A DNA stretch of 64,000 nucleotides from Streptomyces sp. SAT1 (GCF_001654495.1 NZ_CP015849.1:1626501-1690500); one strand, 5' to 3'. Numbered from the stretch's first letter, positions 48,818-57,908 are shown. Notes: generated from the letters alone by a model not told the origin. Numbers and translations are program-made.

Positions 48818-49822
48818 GTGGCAAGCGTGATTCCGTCCCCGCCCTTAGGAACAGACGCCGCCGCGGGTCTTCTCGCCCCCGGCGCCGCCACGGGAGCGGG
48901 CCCCACCGGGGCCGTTGCCGAGCGCCGGTTCCGTTTCGAACTGGCCGCGCATCCGGGTTCGCCCGCACAGGCCAGACGACTGACCAGGTCACGACTCACC
49001 GGCTGGTCGGTCTGCGAGGACACCTGTGACACCGCGGCCCTGATCGTCACCGAGCTGGTCACCAACGCCATCGTGCACACGGCGAGCGACCAGGTCGTCT
49101 GCGAGCTGCTCGACGGCGACGACCTGGTGCGCATATCCGTGCGCGACGAGGGCTGCGCCCCGGGTGAGCCGCACTCCTCGCCGCAGCGGCCCGAGGAGGA
49201 GCACGGCAGAGGACTCCTCCTGGTCGAGGCCCTGTGCCGCGCCTGGGGAGCGCAGGAGCTGGGCCACGGTCTCGTGGTGTGGGCCGAGCTGCCCCGCACG
49301 GCCGCCACGGCGGACGGTCCCGCCGACGACGTGACGGCATCCACGGACGTACGGCGTCCCGCGGACGTACCGGCACACGTGGACGCACCGGCACCGGCGG
49401 ACGCAGAGCCGCCCGCGGTGGCGGAGGCGCCCGCGGTGGCGGAGGAATACGCGGAGGCGGAGGCGTCCGCGGATGTCCAGGCACCGGCGCACGAAGAGGG
49501 TGCCCGGGACGACCGCGAGGTGCGCGGCGACCTCGGCTGGGGCGCGCGCCCGAAGCCGGCCCCCGCCCGTCACCCCGGCCGCGAGGACGACCCGCGGGCG
49601 GCACGCGAGCCGCACGGGCACCCGCACGCCCAGCACACCCCGCCGCCGCACCACGCGGCGCACACACCGCACGCATCGCACACACCGCAGGCGGTTCACG
49701 GACCGCATGCCGCACCGCACGGGACGCACGCGCCACAGTCGTCCCACCCACCGCACACCCCGCACATCCCGCAGGGCACGCGACCGCACGAAGCTCAGGG
49801 AACGGGGTCTGTATGGCTGTGA
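48818..49822 (+). CDS. Anti-sigma-factor-like ATPase with His-rich tail
   Basis: A 334-residue protein. The N-terminal ~150 residues are a GHKL/HATPase domain of the RsbW/SpoIIAB type: ALIVTELVTNAIVHT (N box), RISVRDEGCAPGE (G1) and HGRGLLLVEALCRAWG (G2). The remainder is low complexity: Ala/Asp/Glu/Pro-rich repeats, then a His/Pro-rich end (AQHTPPPHHAAHTPHASH, GPHAAPHGTH) with about 20 histidines in 65 residues. The start is GTG 48818 with GGGGAG upstream; a TTG at 48791 is less likely. Divergent from the XRE regulator. Overlaps the next gene by 10 bases. The ATPase likely acts as anti-sigma or regulatory kinase; the tail is unusual. Confidence 0.87.
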   Translation: MASVIPSPPLGTDAAAGLLAPGAATGAGPTGAVAERRFRFELAAHPGSPAQARRLTRSRLTGWSVCEDTCDTAALIVTELVTNAIVHTASDQVVCELLDGDDLVRISVRDEGCAPGEPHSSPQRPEEEHGRGLLLVEALCRAWGAQELGHGLVVWAELPRTAATADGPADDVTASTDVRRPADVPAHVDAPAPADAEPPAVAEAPAVAEEYAEAEASADVQAPAHEEGARDDREVRGDLGWGARPKPAPARHPGREDDPRAAREPHGHPHAQHTPPPHHAAHTPHASHTPQAVHGPHAAPHGTHAPQSSHPPHTPHIPQGTRPHEAQGTGSVWL

Positions 49823-50301
49823 GCGGTACTCAGAGTTCCGATCACGGCTCCGGCCAGGTGTGCAGCCTGGACACCCTCGTACGCCTGGGACGCGCGCCGC
49901 GCACGCCCGGCGCACCGGGCAGCCCGGAACCGTCCGGTCCGCCGCTCCGGCTCACCCTCCCCGAGGGCATGACGGTCCCGCTGGGCTGTGACGCCGTGGC
50001 GGTGCCCGCCCGTTTCGGCTCCGAGCTGATGCCCCGGCTGCCGCGCGTGGGCTGCGTCTTCGCCGACGCGACGCACTGGTGGTGGATCGTGCCCTCGGAC
50101 TCGGACTACGCCCTGCGCTGGCCCGCTCCCTCGTACTACGCGACCGGCGCGGTCCTGCCCGGCACGGCGCGCGACCGGCTGCCCACGCTCATCCACCGCC
50201 CGGACGGCGCGGTCCCCTACACGCCGCCGATCCCGCTGTATCTGGCTCTGTGCCGGGTGACGGGGACGACCCCGGCCTGGTCCCGGTCCGTCAGCGCCTG
50301 A
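49813..50301 (+). CDS. Conserved hypothetical protein of the whiJ-like locus
   Basis: A 162-residue soluble protein. After ~45 Pro/Ser/Gly-rich residues there is a compact domain with many Trp, Tyr and Pro (TLPEGMTVPLGCDAVAVP; VFADATHWWWIVPSDSDY; WPAPSYYATGAVLPGTA; PYTPPIPLYLALC). I do not recognise the family. The start ATG 49813 overlaps the ATPase end; an internal GTG at 49819 is possible. Likely co-transcribed and functionally linked with the ATPase, by position only. Confidence 0.78.
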   Translation: MAVSGTQSSDHGSGQVCSLDTLVRLGRAPRTPGAPGSPEPSGPPLRLTLPEGMTVPLGCDAVAVPARFGSELMPRLPRVGCVFADATHWWWIVPSDSDYALRWPAPSYYATGAVLPGTARDRLPTLIHRPDGAVPYTPPIPLYLALCRVTGTTPAWSRSVSA

Positions 50302-50357
50302 TCCTCCGGCGCCGGCGTACGCCCGGCAGTGCGGTGCGCTGGGCGTACGCCCGGTGC

Positions 50358-50543
50358 TCAGGCGCTCACGTCACCGCCGCCGTCGCCGCCCCGGACGATC
50401 ACCAGGAAGGTGTCCGTGGCGAGGTCCATGACGACCTCGGCCGGCAGGCCCTCCAGACGCCGCGCATGCGCGAACTCCTCCGCGGGCCATGATCCGCGCG
50501 GACCACCGGCGGGAAAGCGTTCGAGCACTGTTCGCCCGTTCAC
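50358..50543 (-). CDS. Small conserved hypothetical protein
   Basis: A 61-residue protein (MNGRTVLERFPAGGPRG...VIVRGGDGGGDVSA). Starts with GTG 50543 and has GGGAGG 6 bases before, a strong ribosome site, which supports it being real. No domain recognised. Converges with the preceding gene. Confidence 0.68.
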   Translation of the reverse strand: MNGRTVLERFPAGGPRGSWPAEEFAHARRLEGLPAEVVMDLATDTFLVIVRGGDGGGDVSA

Positions 50544-50720
50544 GCCGCACCTCCCTGTTGAGCTGTACTCCTAGAGTTAAACGCCAAGCATGGGGTGAAC
50601 GCCTCGCGCGGTGACCGTACTGAGACGCAGTCGACACGAGTTCACCGCCGAAACCGCGTCCGACCTCACACTTCCGGCGCAGCCGAGCACCGTGCGCGGC
50701 GTCCCGCGCACGGATCGTGC

Positions 50721-51524
50721 TCACTCGTCCGTGTGGTCCGGGAGGGCGGCCATCGCCTCGCCGAGGAGCTGTCCGGCGGTGTCGACGGCCCGTTCCAGCT
50801 CCTCGGGGGAGGCCGTCAGTCCGCCGAGGGCGCCGTCGACGTCCGCCAGCCCCGCGCGGGCCAGGAGCCCCTTGTCGTTGGTCGTCCACTCCCCGCGCGC
50901 GGCCAGCACCGCGTGCGCCGTCTGCGTCGCGGCCAGGGCCACCGCCCCGGCGACCTGGGTGAGGGCGCCCCTGGGCGCGTGTCCGGCCCGCGCGTAGGCG
51001 AGCGTGGCGGTGGCCATGCCGTACCAGTGGTCACGCGCGGCCGGGCGCAGCCTGTGCGGATACGCCGTGGGCCGGGGCAGCTCGCCGCGCAGCACCCGGT
51101 TCACCGCGAGTTCCGCCACCACCAGGTAGCTCGGGATCCCGGCGAGGTGGAAGAGCAGCGGCTCGACCCGGAACCGGCCCGCCTCGGCCTCGGCCCACTC
51201 GTGTTCGACGACGGCGAGGTCCCGGTAGTGGACGTCGACACGGCGGCCGTCCACGGTCAGCCAGGCGCCGCCGTTGAAGACGCCGCCGCCCCACTCGCCG
51301 ATCCCGGAGACCTCCCCCGGCCAGCCCACGGCGCGCAGATCGGCGGGGTCGAAGCCGTCGCGGTAGTAGACGGCGAGGTCCCAGTCGCTGTCGGGCCGGT
51401 GGGTGCCCTGGGCGCGGGAGCCGCCGAGGGCGACGGCCCGGACGCCGGGGAGGGCGGCGAGCCGGTCGGCGACGGTGTCGAGGAAGACCTGGTCCGGGCG
51501 TTCCGTCTGCTGCGGGCGTTCCAT
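50721..51524 (-). CDS. Nucleotidyltransferase-domain protein
   Basis: A 267-residue protein with a pol-beta-type nucleotidyltransferase core: AVALGGSRAQGTHRPDSDWDLAVYY carries the Gly-Ser and the Asp-x-Asp metal ligands, and the third acid is in RRVDVHYRD. The C-terminal half is alpha-helical (LTQVAGAVALAATQTAHAVLAARGEW). It resembles aminoglycoside or MNT-type nucleotidyltransferases; whether it is a resistance enzyme or a regulator is unknown. The start ATG 51524 has GGGGAG about 12 bases upstream. The divergent gap carries repeats. Confidence 0.83.
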   Translation of the reverse strand: MERPQQTERPDQVFLDTVADRLAALPGVRAVALGGSRAQGTHRPDSDWDLAVYYRDGFDPADLRAVGWPGEVSGIGEWGGGVFNGGAWLTVDGRRVDVHYRDLAVVEHEWAEAEAGRFRVEPLLFHLAGIPSYLVVAELAVNRVLRGELPRPTAYPHRLRPAARDHWYGMATATLAYARAGHAPRGALTQVAGAVALAATQTAHAVLAARGEWTTNDKGLLARAGLADVDGALGGLTASPEELERAVDTAGQLLGEAMAALPDHTDE

Positions 51525-51556
51525 GCGGTGCGTGCTCCCCTGGTCTCTTTGTCTCT

Positions 51557-51645
51557 CTCGTTGTCTCTGGCACCTCGTTGTCTCTGGCACCTCGTCGTCT
51601 CTGGCTCTCGTCGTCTCTGTCGCTCGTCGTCTCTCTCGGCTCTCG
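51557..51645. repeat. 17-bp pyrimidine-rich tandem repeat, about five copies
   Basis: Two perfect copies at 51557-51573 and 51574-51590 (CTCGTTGTCTCTGGCAC), a third at 51591-51607, then decayed copies of CTCGTCGTCTCT to about 51645. Upstream of both divergent genes. Confidence 0.85.
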
Positions 51646-51754
51646 TGGCGGGAAATTCGGGTGCGCCGGTGTGTGCGCGGCGCGCATCATCGGCGGGTTG
51701 TCCACCGTCCCCCACCCTCCGGGGCCGTCGGCCGGCCCCGTCCCAGGAGTCCCG

Positions 51755-52684
51755 TTGATACAGCGCGTCACATCCTCCGCCCTCTTCCCACCGCCGGCGT
51801 ACTCCCACGCCTCCGTCGTCGAGGCGGGCACCAGGCTGGCCTTCCTCGCCGGGGCGGTGCCCCTCGACGCCGAGGGCGGACTCGTCGGGGCGGGCGATCC
51901 CGTGCGCCAGGCCGAACAGGTGATCGCCAATCTGTCCCGGCAGCTCCGGGATGTGGGCAGCGACCTGGCCCATGTCCTGGTGACCGATGTGTACGTCGTC
52001 AGCGCCGACCCGGCGGTGCTGAGCACCGTATGGGAGGTCGTCGAGGCGTCCGGGCTGGCCACGGGCCCGCACTCGTCGACGCTGCTCGGCGTCGCCTGCC
52101 TGGGGTATCCGGGCCAGCTGGTGGAGATCACGGCGACGGCCGTCGTACCGGAGGCGCCGGAGGACGCACAGGAGGAGGACATACAGGAGGAGGCGCCGGA
52201 GAACGCACAGGAGGAGGCGCCGGGCGCGGCGGAGCCCGTGGTACTGCGCCGGGCCGGTGCACCGGACGCCGCTGCCGTCGCCGACGTCTGGCTGCGGTCC
52301 TTCGCCGCCGCGCTGCCCACCGTCGTCCGGCCGCGCACCGACGACGAGGTGCGGGCGTACTTCCGGGACGTGGTGGTGCCCTCGCGGGAGACGTGGGTGG
52401 CCGACGACACCGGCGGGGACGGCGTCGTCGGCGTCATGGTGCTCGACGACGACGAGGTGTCCCAGCTCTACCTCGATCCGGCCTGGCGGGGGCGCGGGCT
52501 GGGCGACCGCTTCATCGCCCTGGCCAAGGAGCGCCGCCCGCGCGGGCTGGAGCTGTGGACGTTCCAGGTCAACGCGCCCGCGCACCGCTTCTACGAGCGG
52601 CACGGCTTCGTCGCCGCCGAGTACACAGACGGCAGCGGCAACGAGGAGCGCGAGCCGGACGTGCGGTACGTCTGGCGCCCCTGA
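51755..52684 (+). CDS. RidA-like domain fused to a GNAT acetyltransferase
   Basis: A 309-residue two-domain protein. Residues about 1-130 are a RidA/YjgF-like domain (AGTRLAFLAGAVPLDAEGGLVGAGDPVRQAEQVIANLSRQLRD, ending GYPGQLVEITATAVVP). A linker of acidic repeats (PEDAQEEDIQEEAPENAQEEAP) leads to a GNAT domain at about 165-305: ADVWLRSFAAALPTVV, VSQLYLDPAWRGRGLGDRFIALA (acetyl-CoA motif A, R-G-x-G-L-G), and HRFYERHGFVAAEYTDG. The start is TTG 51755, five bases after AGGAG; there is no ATG/GTG in reach. RidA proteins hydrolyse reactive enamines; GNAT acetylates an amine. The fusion is not one I know as standard. Confidence 0.85.
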   Translation: MIQRVTSSALFPPPAYSHASVVEAGTRLAFLAGAVPLDAEGGLVGAGDPVRQAEQVIANLSRQLRDVGSDLAHVLVTDVYVVSADPAVLSTVWEVVEASGLATGPHSSTLLGVACLGYPGQLVEITATAVVPEAPEDAQEEDIQEEAPENAQEEAPGAAEPVVLRRAGAPDAAAVADVWLRSFAAALPTVVRPRTDDEVRAYFRDVVVPSRETWVADDTGGDGVVGVMVLDDDEVSQLYLDPAWRGRGLGDRFIALAKERRPRGLELWTFQVNAPAHRFYERHGFVAAEYTDGSGNEEREPDVRYVWRP

Positions 52685-52747
52685 GGGCGGGCGGCGGCAC
52701 ACCGGCAGGCGTCCGCAGGCAGCCGCCGCAGGGCCGGAGCGGCCGCG

Positions 52748-53716
52748 TCAGCCACGGACGCCGTACCGGTCCGTGGCCGCGACCAGGACGTCCACCACCC
52801 CGGGGGCGCCCGCGTGGTGCCCGGCCCGGTCCACGAGCACCAGCTCGCTGTCCGGCCAGGCCCGCTCCAGGCGCCAGACGATGCCGAGGAGGTTGCCGAA
52901 ATCGAGGCCGCCCTGGACGAGGGTGCCGGGGATGCCCGCCAGCAGGGGGGCGTCCCGCAGGACCACGCCCTCGTCGTTGTCCGGGCCGAGGAAGTGGTCG
53001 TTGCCGAAGTAGTGCGTGACGGTGCGGGCGAAGGCCATGCGGAACACCGGGTCCTCGTAGCGGGGCACGGAACGCGGCGGGGCGGGGACGATCGCCGTCT
53101 CCCAGTCGGTCCAGGCCCGCGCCGCCCGCGCGCGCACCGCCGGGTCGGGCGATTCGAGCAGTCGGCTGTAGGCGGCGGCGAGGTTGCCGGTGCGGTCGGC
53201 GTCCTCGGGCAGTTCGGCGAGGAAGCGGGCGAAGGCGTCGGGGAAGAACCTGCCCAGTCCGTGGGTCAGCAGGGCCACCTCGGCGTTCGAACCGGTGGCG
53301 ACCCCGGTGAGCACCAGCTCGGAGACCACCCCGGGGTGGGTCTGGGCGTACCGCAGTCCCAGGACCGAGCCCCAGGAGGCGCCCCACACCAGCCACCGCT
53401 CGATGCCCAGGTGCCGGCGCAGCAGTTCCAGGTCGGACAGGAGGTGCCGGGTGGTGTTGACGCTCATGTCGGTGTCGTGGGCGCTCGCGTGCGGCACGGA
53501 GCGCCCGCAGCCGCGCTGGTCGAGGAGCACGATCCGGTAGACGGCCGGATCGAAGTAGCGCCGGTGGCCGGGGGTGCAGCCGGAGCCGGGGCCGCCGTGC
53601 AGCACCAGCGCGGGCTTGCCGTCCGGGTTGCCGCAGGTCTCCCAGTAGACGTGGTTGCCGTCGCCGACGTCGAGCAGGCCGTGGTCGTACGGTTCGGTCT
53701 CCGGATAGAGGGGCAT
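52748..53716 (-). CDS. pip: Prolyl aminopeptidase
   Basis: Cytosolic S33 serine peptidase releasing N-terminal proline. It has 322 residues. The oxyanion region HGGPGSG, catalytic serine in GASWGS, the RGCGRS motif, catalytic Asp in QGGLDFGN and His in AGHHAG are all present. The start at ATG 53716 gives the conserved MPLYPETEPY. Single gene, converging with the RidA-GNAT gene. Confidence 0.92.
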   Translation of the reverse strand: MPLYPETEPYDHGLLDVGDGNHVYWETCGNPDGKPALVLHGGPGSGCTPGHRRYFDPAVYRIVLLDQRGCGRSVPHASAHDTDMSVNTTRHLLSDLELLRRHLGIERWLVWGASWGSVLGLRYAQTHPGVVSELVLTGVATGSNAEVALLTHGLGRFFPDAFARFLAELPEDADRTGNLAAAYSRLLESPDPAVRARAARAWTDWETAIVPAPPRSVPRYEDPVFRMAFARTVTHYFGNDHFLGPDNDEGVVLRDAPLLAGIPGTLVQGGLDFGNLLGIVWRLERAWPDSELVLVDRAGHHAGAPGVVDVLVAATDRYGVRG

Positions 53717-53813
53717 CGGCGCACCCTAGCCGGGGCGTGGCGGCGCCGTCCCCCGGTTTTCCGCCGCGCCTCCCGTGCCCGGGGCTGCTGTCCTGTCCTC
53801 GCCGCCCGCGCGG

Positions 53814-54521
53814 TCATTCCTCCGGCTTCGTCTCCAGCCCCGCCGCGTCCGCCGCCGTGCGCAGGACGTCACGGAGCATCGCCGGGGTGAGGCGGCCGGT
53901 GAAGGTGTTGCGCTGGCTGACGTGGAAGCAGCCGAAGAGGTCGAGGCCGGGGAGCGCCACCCGGGTGCCGTGCGCGAAGGCGGGGCGGGGCCGGGGCACC
54001 GTCCAGCCCGCCTCGGTGAACGCGGGCAGCGCGGCCTGCCAGCCGAACCCGCCGAGCACCACCACCGCCCGCAGGGTGGGCCGCAGCAGGTGCAGTTCCT
54101 GGACCAGCCAGGGCCGGCAGGTGTCCCGCTCGCCGGGGGTCGGCTTGTTGGCGGGCGGGGCGCAGTGCACCGGCGAGGTGATGCGCACGCCGTACAGTTC
54201 CAGGCCGTCGTCGGCACGGACGGCGGTGGGCCGGGAGGCCAGGCCCACGTCGTACAGCGCCCGGTACAGGACGTCGCCGGAACGGTCCCCGGTGAACATG
54301 CGGCCGGTGCGGTTGGCGCCGTGCGCGGCCGGGGCGAGTCCGACGATCAGCAGCCGTGCGTCCGGGGGGCCGAAGCCCGGTACGGGGCGGCCCCAGTACG
54401 TCCAGTCGGCGAAGGCGGCCCGTTTGGTCTCGGCCACCTCCTCGCGCCAGGCCACCAGGCGCGGGCAGGCCCGGCAGCGGGTGATGCGCCGGTCGAGAGC
54501 GTCGAGACTGCTGCTGTCCAT
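53814..54521 (-). CDS. udgB: Uracil-DNA glycosylase family 5 (UdgB)
   Basis: A 235-residue base-excision repair glycosylase of family 5, acting on uracil and other deaminated bases. Iron-sulfur ligands: C16 and C19 (CRACPR) and two cysteines in [14 protein letters not shown] and GERDTCRPW. Motif A is [16 protein letters not shown], where family 5 lacks the catalytic Asp/Asn polar residue of other UDGs; motif B is [10 protein letters not shown]. Start ATG 54521. Divergent from the S4 gene. Confidence 0.9.
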   Translation of the reverse strand: MDSSSLDALDRRITRCRACPRLVAWREEVAETKRAAFADWTYWGRPVPGFGPPDARLLIVGLAPAAHGANRTGRMFTGDRSGDVLYRALYDVGLASRPTAVRADDGLELYGVRITSPVHCAPPANKPTPGERDTCRPWLVQELHLLRPTLRAVVVLGGFGWQAALPAFTEAGWTVPRPRPAFAHGTRVALPGLDLFGCFHVSQRNTFTGRLTPAMLRDVLRTAADAAGLETKPEE

Positions 54522-54577
54522 GCCTCCACCGTAAATACCTCCGGAGCCGGCGGGTCCGGGCGGCTAAGGTCGGGTCC

Positions 54578-55168
54578 ATGGCTTCGGGAGACGACATGGA
54601 CCGCGACCAGGACAGGGGCGCCCCGGGCGGGGACGGCGAGCGCCAGGGCGGCGCGGACGGGCAGGGGCACGAGGACGGCACCGCTGCGGGGACGGCCGCC
54701 GTCGATCCCCGGGTCGCCGCCGCCGTGGCCGCCGCTGCGGCGGCCGGTCCGGGCGCGGGCGAGACCGTGCGGATCGACAGCTGGATCTGGGCCGTCCGCC
54801 TGGTCAAGACCCGCTCCGTCGGCGCCACCGCCTGCCGGGGCGGCCATGTGCGGGTGAACGGCGAGCGGGTCAAGCCCGCGCACTCCGTCCGCGTCGGTGA
54901 CGAGGTGCGGCTGCGCGGCGAGGGCCGGGAGCGGATCGTCGTGGTCACCCGGCTGATCCGCAAACGGGTCGGCGCGCCCGTGGCCGTCCAGTGCTACGTC
55001 GACAACTCCCCGCCGCCCCCGCCCCGGGAGGCCGTCGCGCCCGCCGGGGTGCGCGACCGCGGGGCCGGACGGCCGACCAAGCGCGACCGCCGGGAGCTGG
55101 AGCGGCTGCGCGACATGGGCACCCTGGACGGTCCGAGCGGTCCGCAGGGCCGTCCGCGGAGCCACTGA
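54578..55168 (+). CDS. S4-domain RNA-binding protein, Hsp15-like
   Basis: A 196-residue protein with a central S4 domain (about residues 62-125): RIDSWIWAVRLVKTRSVGATACRGGHVRVNG with VKPAHSVRVGDEVRL. This pattern is that of HslR/Hsp15, which binds 50S subunits carrying nascent chains. The N-terminal ~60 residues are Gly/Asp/Ala-rich, and the C-terminus is basic (TKRDRRELERLRDMG). Start ATG 54578. Confidence 0.88.
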   Translation: MASGDDMDRDQDRGAPGGDGERQGGADGQGHEDGTAAGTAAVDPRVAAAVAAAAAAGPGAGETVRIDSWIWAVRLVKTRSVGATACRGGHVRVNGERVKPAHSVRVGDEVRLRGEGRERIVVVTRLIRKRVGAPVAVQCYVDNSPPPPPREAVAPAGVRDRGAGRPTKRDRRELERLRDMGTLDGPSGPQGRPRSH

Positions 55169-55299
55169 CCACCCCACCGCCCCGCCACCCCACCGACACA
55201 CCGTCACGGCCGTCACGCTCCCGGAGCCGCCGTACTCCTCGCGCCGCCGCGCCGCCGCCGCGCGGAGAGTACGTTGGCAGGGAGAAATGGTGAGCGGCG

Positions 55300-55554
55300 A
55301 TGCGTACGGGCAGTGAACCGACGACCGCGCGCAGTGCTCTGCGGGCGCGGTTCTGGCTGAGCGTGTGGGGGCTGGCCTGGGCGATGTTCGGCGTGGCCGT
55401 GTTCGTGCTGGTCGGGCGGCCGGGGTGGGCGGCGGCCTGCGGTGCGCTGTGGCTGGTGATCGCGGTCGACTTCGCGGTCATCCTCCGTCATCTGCGTCAG
55501 GGTCCGCACTACCAGCCGGGCCGTGACGTCCCCCCGTACCGGCCGCCCGACTGA
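55300..55554 (+). CDS. DUF6343 small membrane protein
   Basis: An 84-residue protein with two hydrophobic segments (SVWGLAWAMFGVAVFVLVG and GWAAACGALWLVIAVDFAVIL), ending in a polar YQPGRDVPPYRPP tail; pattern of the DUF6343 family of actinobacterial membrane proteins. Start ATG 55300; an in-frame stop is just upstream. GGGAG lies about 13 bases before. Function unknown. Confidence 0.82.
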   Translation: MRTGSEPTTARSALRARFWLSVWGLAWAMFGVAVFVLVGRPGWAAACGALWLVIAVDFAVILRHLRQGPHYQPGRDVPPYRPPD

Positions 55555-55586
55555 GGGCGCCACACCCACGGAACCAACCGGCCCGG

Positions 55587-55967
55587 TCAGGTGTCGAACT
55601 TGGCCCGTTGCAGGTACTCCGGGTTGGGGTCCAGCGCGGCGGCCAGCCGGAAGTGGCGCTTGGCCTGGTCGGGCCGGCCCTGCCGCTCGTAGGTGCGGGC
55701 GAGCGCGAAGTGCGCGTACGCGTTGTCCGGCTCCCGCTCCAGGACGATGGTGAACTCCAGCTCGGCCGGTCTCAGTTGCGCGGCGGCGAAGAAGGCGCGG
55801 GCGCGCAGCAGCCGGGCGGCCGTGTTCTCGGGATGCGCGGCGATGACGCCGTCGAGCAGCTTCACCGCGCCTTGTGGGTCCCGCGCGGCGAGCAGGTGTT
55901 CGGCGGCGCGGAAGTCGATGACATGCGTCTCCGGAGTACGTCCGGGGGAACCGCTGGTCTCGGGCAC
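55587..55967 (-). CDS. TPR-repeat protein
   Basis: A 126-residue protein of tetratricopeptide repeats (AAEHLLAARDPQGAVKLLDGVIAAHPENTAARLLRARAFFAAAQLRPAELEFTIVLEREPDNAYAHFALARTYERQGRPDQAKRHFRLAAALDP gives three units). Starts at GTG 55967 with GGAAGGA upstream; an ATG at 56015 is less likely. TPRs mediate protein contacts; partner unknown. Follows coaE on the same strand after 88 bases. Confidence 0.85.
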   Translation of the reverse strand: MPETSGSPGRTPETHVIDFRAAEHLLAARDPQGAVKLLDGVIAAHPENTAARLLRARAFFAAAQLRPAELEFTIVLEREPDNAYAHFALARTYERQGRPDQAKRHFRLAAALDPNPEYLQRAKFDT

Positions 55968-56055
55968 GGCTGAGTCCTTCCCTTGCTGGAGGGGTCCAAC
56001 GCCCCGACCGGGCAACCGTATTCCGGCGGTCGCGGCCCGCGCCGGGGCGCGCGGG

Positions 56056-56676
56056 CTACTCCCGGCCGCCGGCCGGTGCGGTGTGCGCCCTGCCGGCCAG
56101 TCGCGTCCAGACCTCGCGCACCCGTTCGCGCAGCCGGTCCAGCGGTACGTCGTTGTCGATGACGATGTCGGCGATCTCCAGGCGCTGTTCGCGCGTCGCC
56201 TGCGCGGCCATGCGCGCGCGTGCGTCCTCCTCGGTCATGCCGCGCAGCCGTACGAGCCGGTCGAGCTGGGTCTCGGGGCGGGCGTCGACGACGATCACGA
56301 GGTCGTAGAGGGGGGCCAGGCCGTTCTCGGTGAGGAGCGGGACGTCGTGGACGACGACGGCGTCCTCGGCGGCGGCCTCCTCCAGTTCGCGCGCGCGGGC
56401 CCCCACCAGGGGGTGCACGATCGCGTTGAGGACGGCGAGCCGCTCCGGGTCGGCGAAGACCACGGCGCCCAGCCGGGGGCGGTCCAGGCTGCCGTCGGCG
56501 GCGAGCACCTGGGGGCCGAAGGCGTCGGCCACGGCGGCCAGTCCCGGTGTGCCCGGGGCGACCACCTCGCGCGCGATGCGGTCGGCGTCGATCAGCACCG
56601 CCCCGCACTCCACGAGCAGCCGTGACACCTCGCTCTTACCGGCTCCGATGCCCCCGGTCAGGCCCACCTTCAGCAT
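56056..56676 (-). CDS. coaE: Dephospho-CoA kinase
   Basis: Last step of coenzyme A synthesis, phosphorylating dephospho-CoA. It has 206 residues. P-loop [14 protein letters not shown] opens the protein; [13 protein letters not shown] binds the substrate; the lid region VIHPLVGA / [11 protein letters not shown] is conserved. Start ATG 56676. Lies downstream of a PAC2 gene with 56 bases between, in the same transcript probably. Confidence 0.95.
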   Translation of the reverse strand: MLKVGLTGGIGAGKSEVSRLLVECGAVLIDADRIAREVVAPGTPGLAAVADAFGPQVLAADGSLDRPRLGAVVFADPERLAVLNAIVHPLVGARARELEEAAAEDAVVVHDVPLLTENGLAPLYDLVIVVDARPETQLDRLVRLRGMTEEDARARMAAQATREQRLEIADIVIDNDVPLDRLRERVREVWTRLAGRAHTAPAGGRE

Positions 56677-56732
56677 GGCGGCAGCTTAGGGCCTGGCGCG
56701 GGCGGCGAGGGCGGCGGGCCCGGCGGGGGCGG

Positions 56733-57671
56733 TCAGTTCTCGCCCTCCCGTTCGGCCAGGAACCGCTCGAACTCCCGGCCGATCTCGTCCGCCGAGGGGA
56801 TCTCGACGGGTTCGGCGAGCATGTTGCCGCGGGTCTCCGCGCCGGCGGCCGCGTCGTACTGGTGCTCAAGGCCCTGGACGAGGGAGGTCAGTTCCTCGTC
56901 GCCCTCGCGGATCTGCCGGTCGATCTCGGTCTGGGTGCGGTGGGCGTCGTTGCGCAGGGAGTGGGCGAGGCCCGGCAGCACCAGGCCGGTGGCGGCCGTG
57001 ATGGCCTCCAGCACGGTCAGGGCCGCGTCCGGGTACGGCGAGCGGGCGATGTAGTGCGGTACGTGCGCGGCGACGCCCAGGACGTCGTGCCCGGCCTCCA
57101 TGAGCCGGTACTCCAGCAGGGCGGCGGCGCTGCCGGGCACCTCGGCCTCCTCGAAGGGGCTGCGGTGGCCGGGGACGAGGTCGCTGCGGTTGCCGTGCGG
57201 GGTCAGGCCGACCGGGCGGGTGTGCGGGACGCCCATGGGGATGCCGTGGAAGGACACGGCGAGGCGTACGCCCAGCCGCTCCACGATCTCCCGTACGGCC
57301 GCCGCGAAACGCTCCCACTCGACGTCCGGCTCGGGCCCGGACAGCAGCAGGAACGGCGCGCCGGTGGCGTCCTGGACGAGGCGCACCTCGATGGAGGGCT
57401 CCTCGTACGCGCTCCAGCGGTCGCGCTTGAAGGTCAGCAGCGGCCGGCGGGCGCGGTAGTCCACGAGCCGGTCGTGGTCGAAGCGGGCCACGACCTGGTG
57501 GGGCAGGGAGTCGAGCAGCCCGCCGGCGATCAGGTCGCCGGTCTCCCCCGCGTCGATGTAGCCGTCGAAGTGGTAGAGCATGACCAGGCCGGCCGACTCC
57601 TGCGCGAGCGCCATGTCGACGACCGCCAGGCCCTTCGGCTCCCATGTGTACAAACCCTGCGGATCAAGCAC
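56733..57671 (-). CDS. PAC2-family protein (proteasome assembly chaperone-like)
   Basis: A 312-residue protein of the PAC2 superfamily (ATP-grasp-like; related to archaeal/eukaryotic proteasome assembly chaperones). Segments: [106 protein letters not shown]. Starts with GTG 57671, AGGAGGGG lies 8 bases upstream. Actinobacteria have 20S proteasomes, so a chaperone role is plausible but unproven. Confidence 0.87.
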   Translation of the reverse strand: MLDPQGLYTWEPKGLAVVDMALAQESAGLVMLYHFDGYIDAGETGDLIAGGLLDSLPHQVVARFDHDRLVDYRARRPLLTFKRDRWSAYEEPSIEVRLVQDATGAPFLLLSGPEPDVEWERFAAAVREIVERLGVRLAVSFHGIPMGVPHTRPVGLTPHGNRSDLVPGHRSPFEEAEVPGSAAALLEYRLMEAGHDVLGVAAHVPHYIARSPYPDAALTVLEAITAATGLVLPGLAHSLRNDAHRTQTEIDRQIREGDEELTSLVQGLEHQYDAAAGAETRGNMLAEPVEIPSADEIGREFERFLAEREGEN

Positions 57672-57908
57672 TGTGATCGCCCCTCCTCGTGTTCATCGGT
57701 TCACAACGAGGAGCGGGGCGCGGGCATTCCCCGCTGCCGCGTGCCGTCGCGCGGCTCCCGGCGCGCCACACCGGCACTCTTGACGCGCTCATGCCTCTCT
57801 CTTACGGTCCCGGAGCGGCCCATGGTTCATGTGGCCGCTCTCGGTTCAGGTACGCGAACCCGCACCGCCCGCACCCGCCAGTCTTCGTGATCACAGGAAG
57901 GCTCCCCC

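Noticed and set aside
51557..51645. Possible CRISPR or iteron origin
   Set aside because: Repeats are contiguous and pyrimidine-rich; no cas genes or replication gene nearby.
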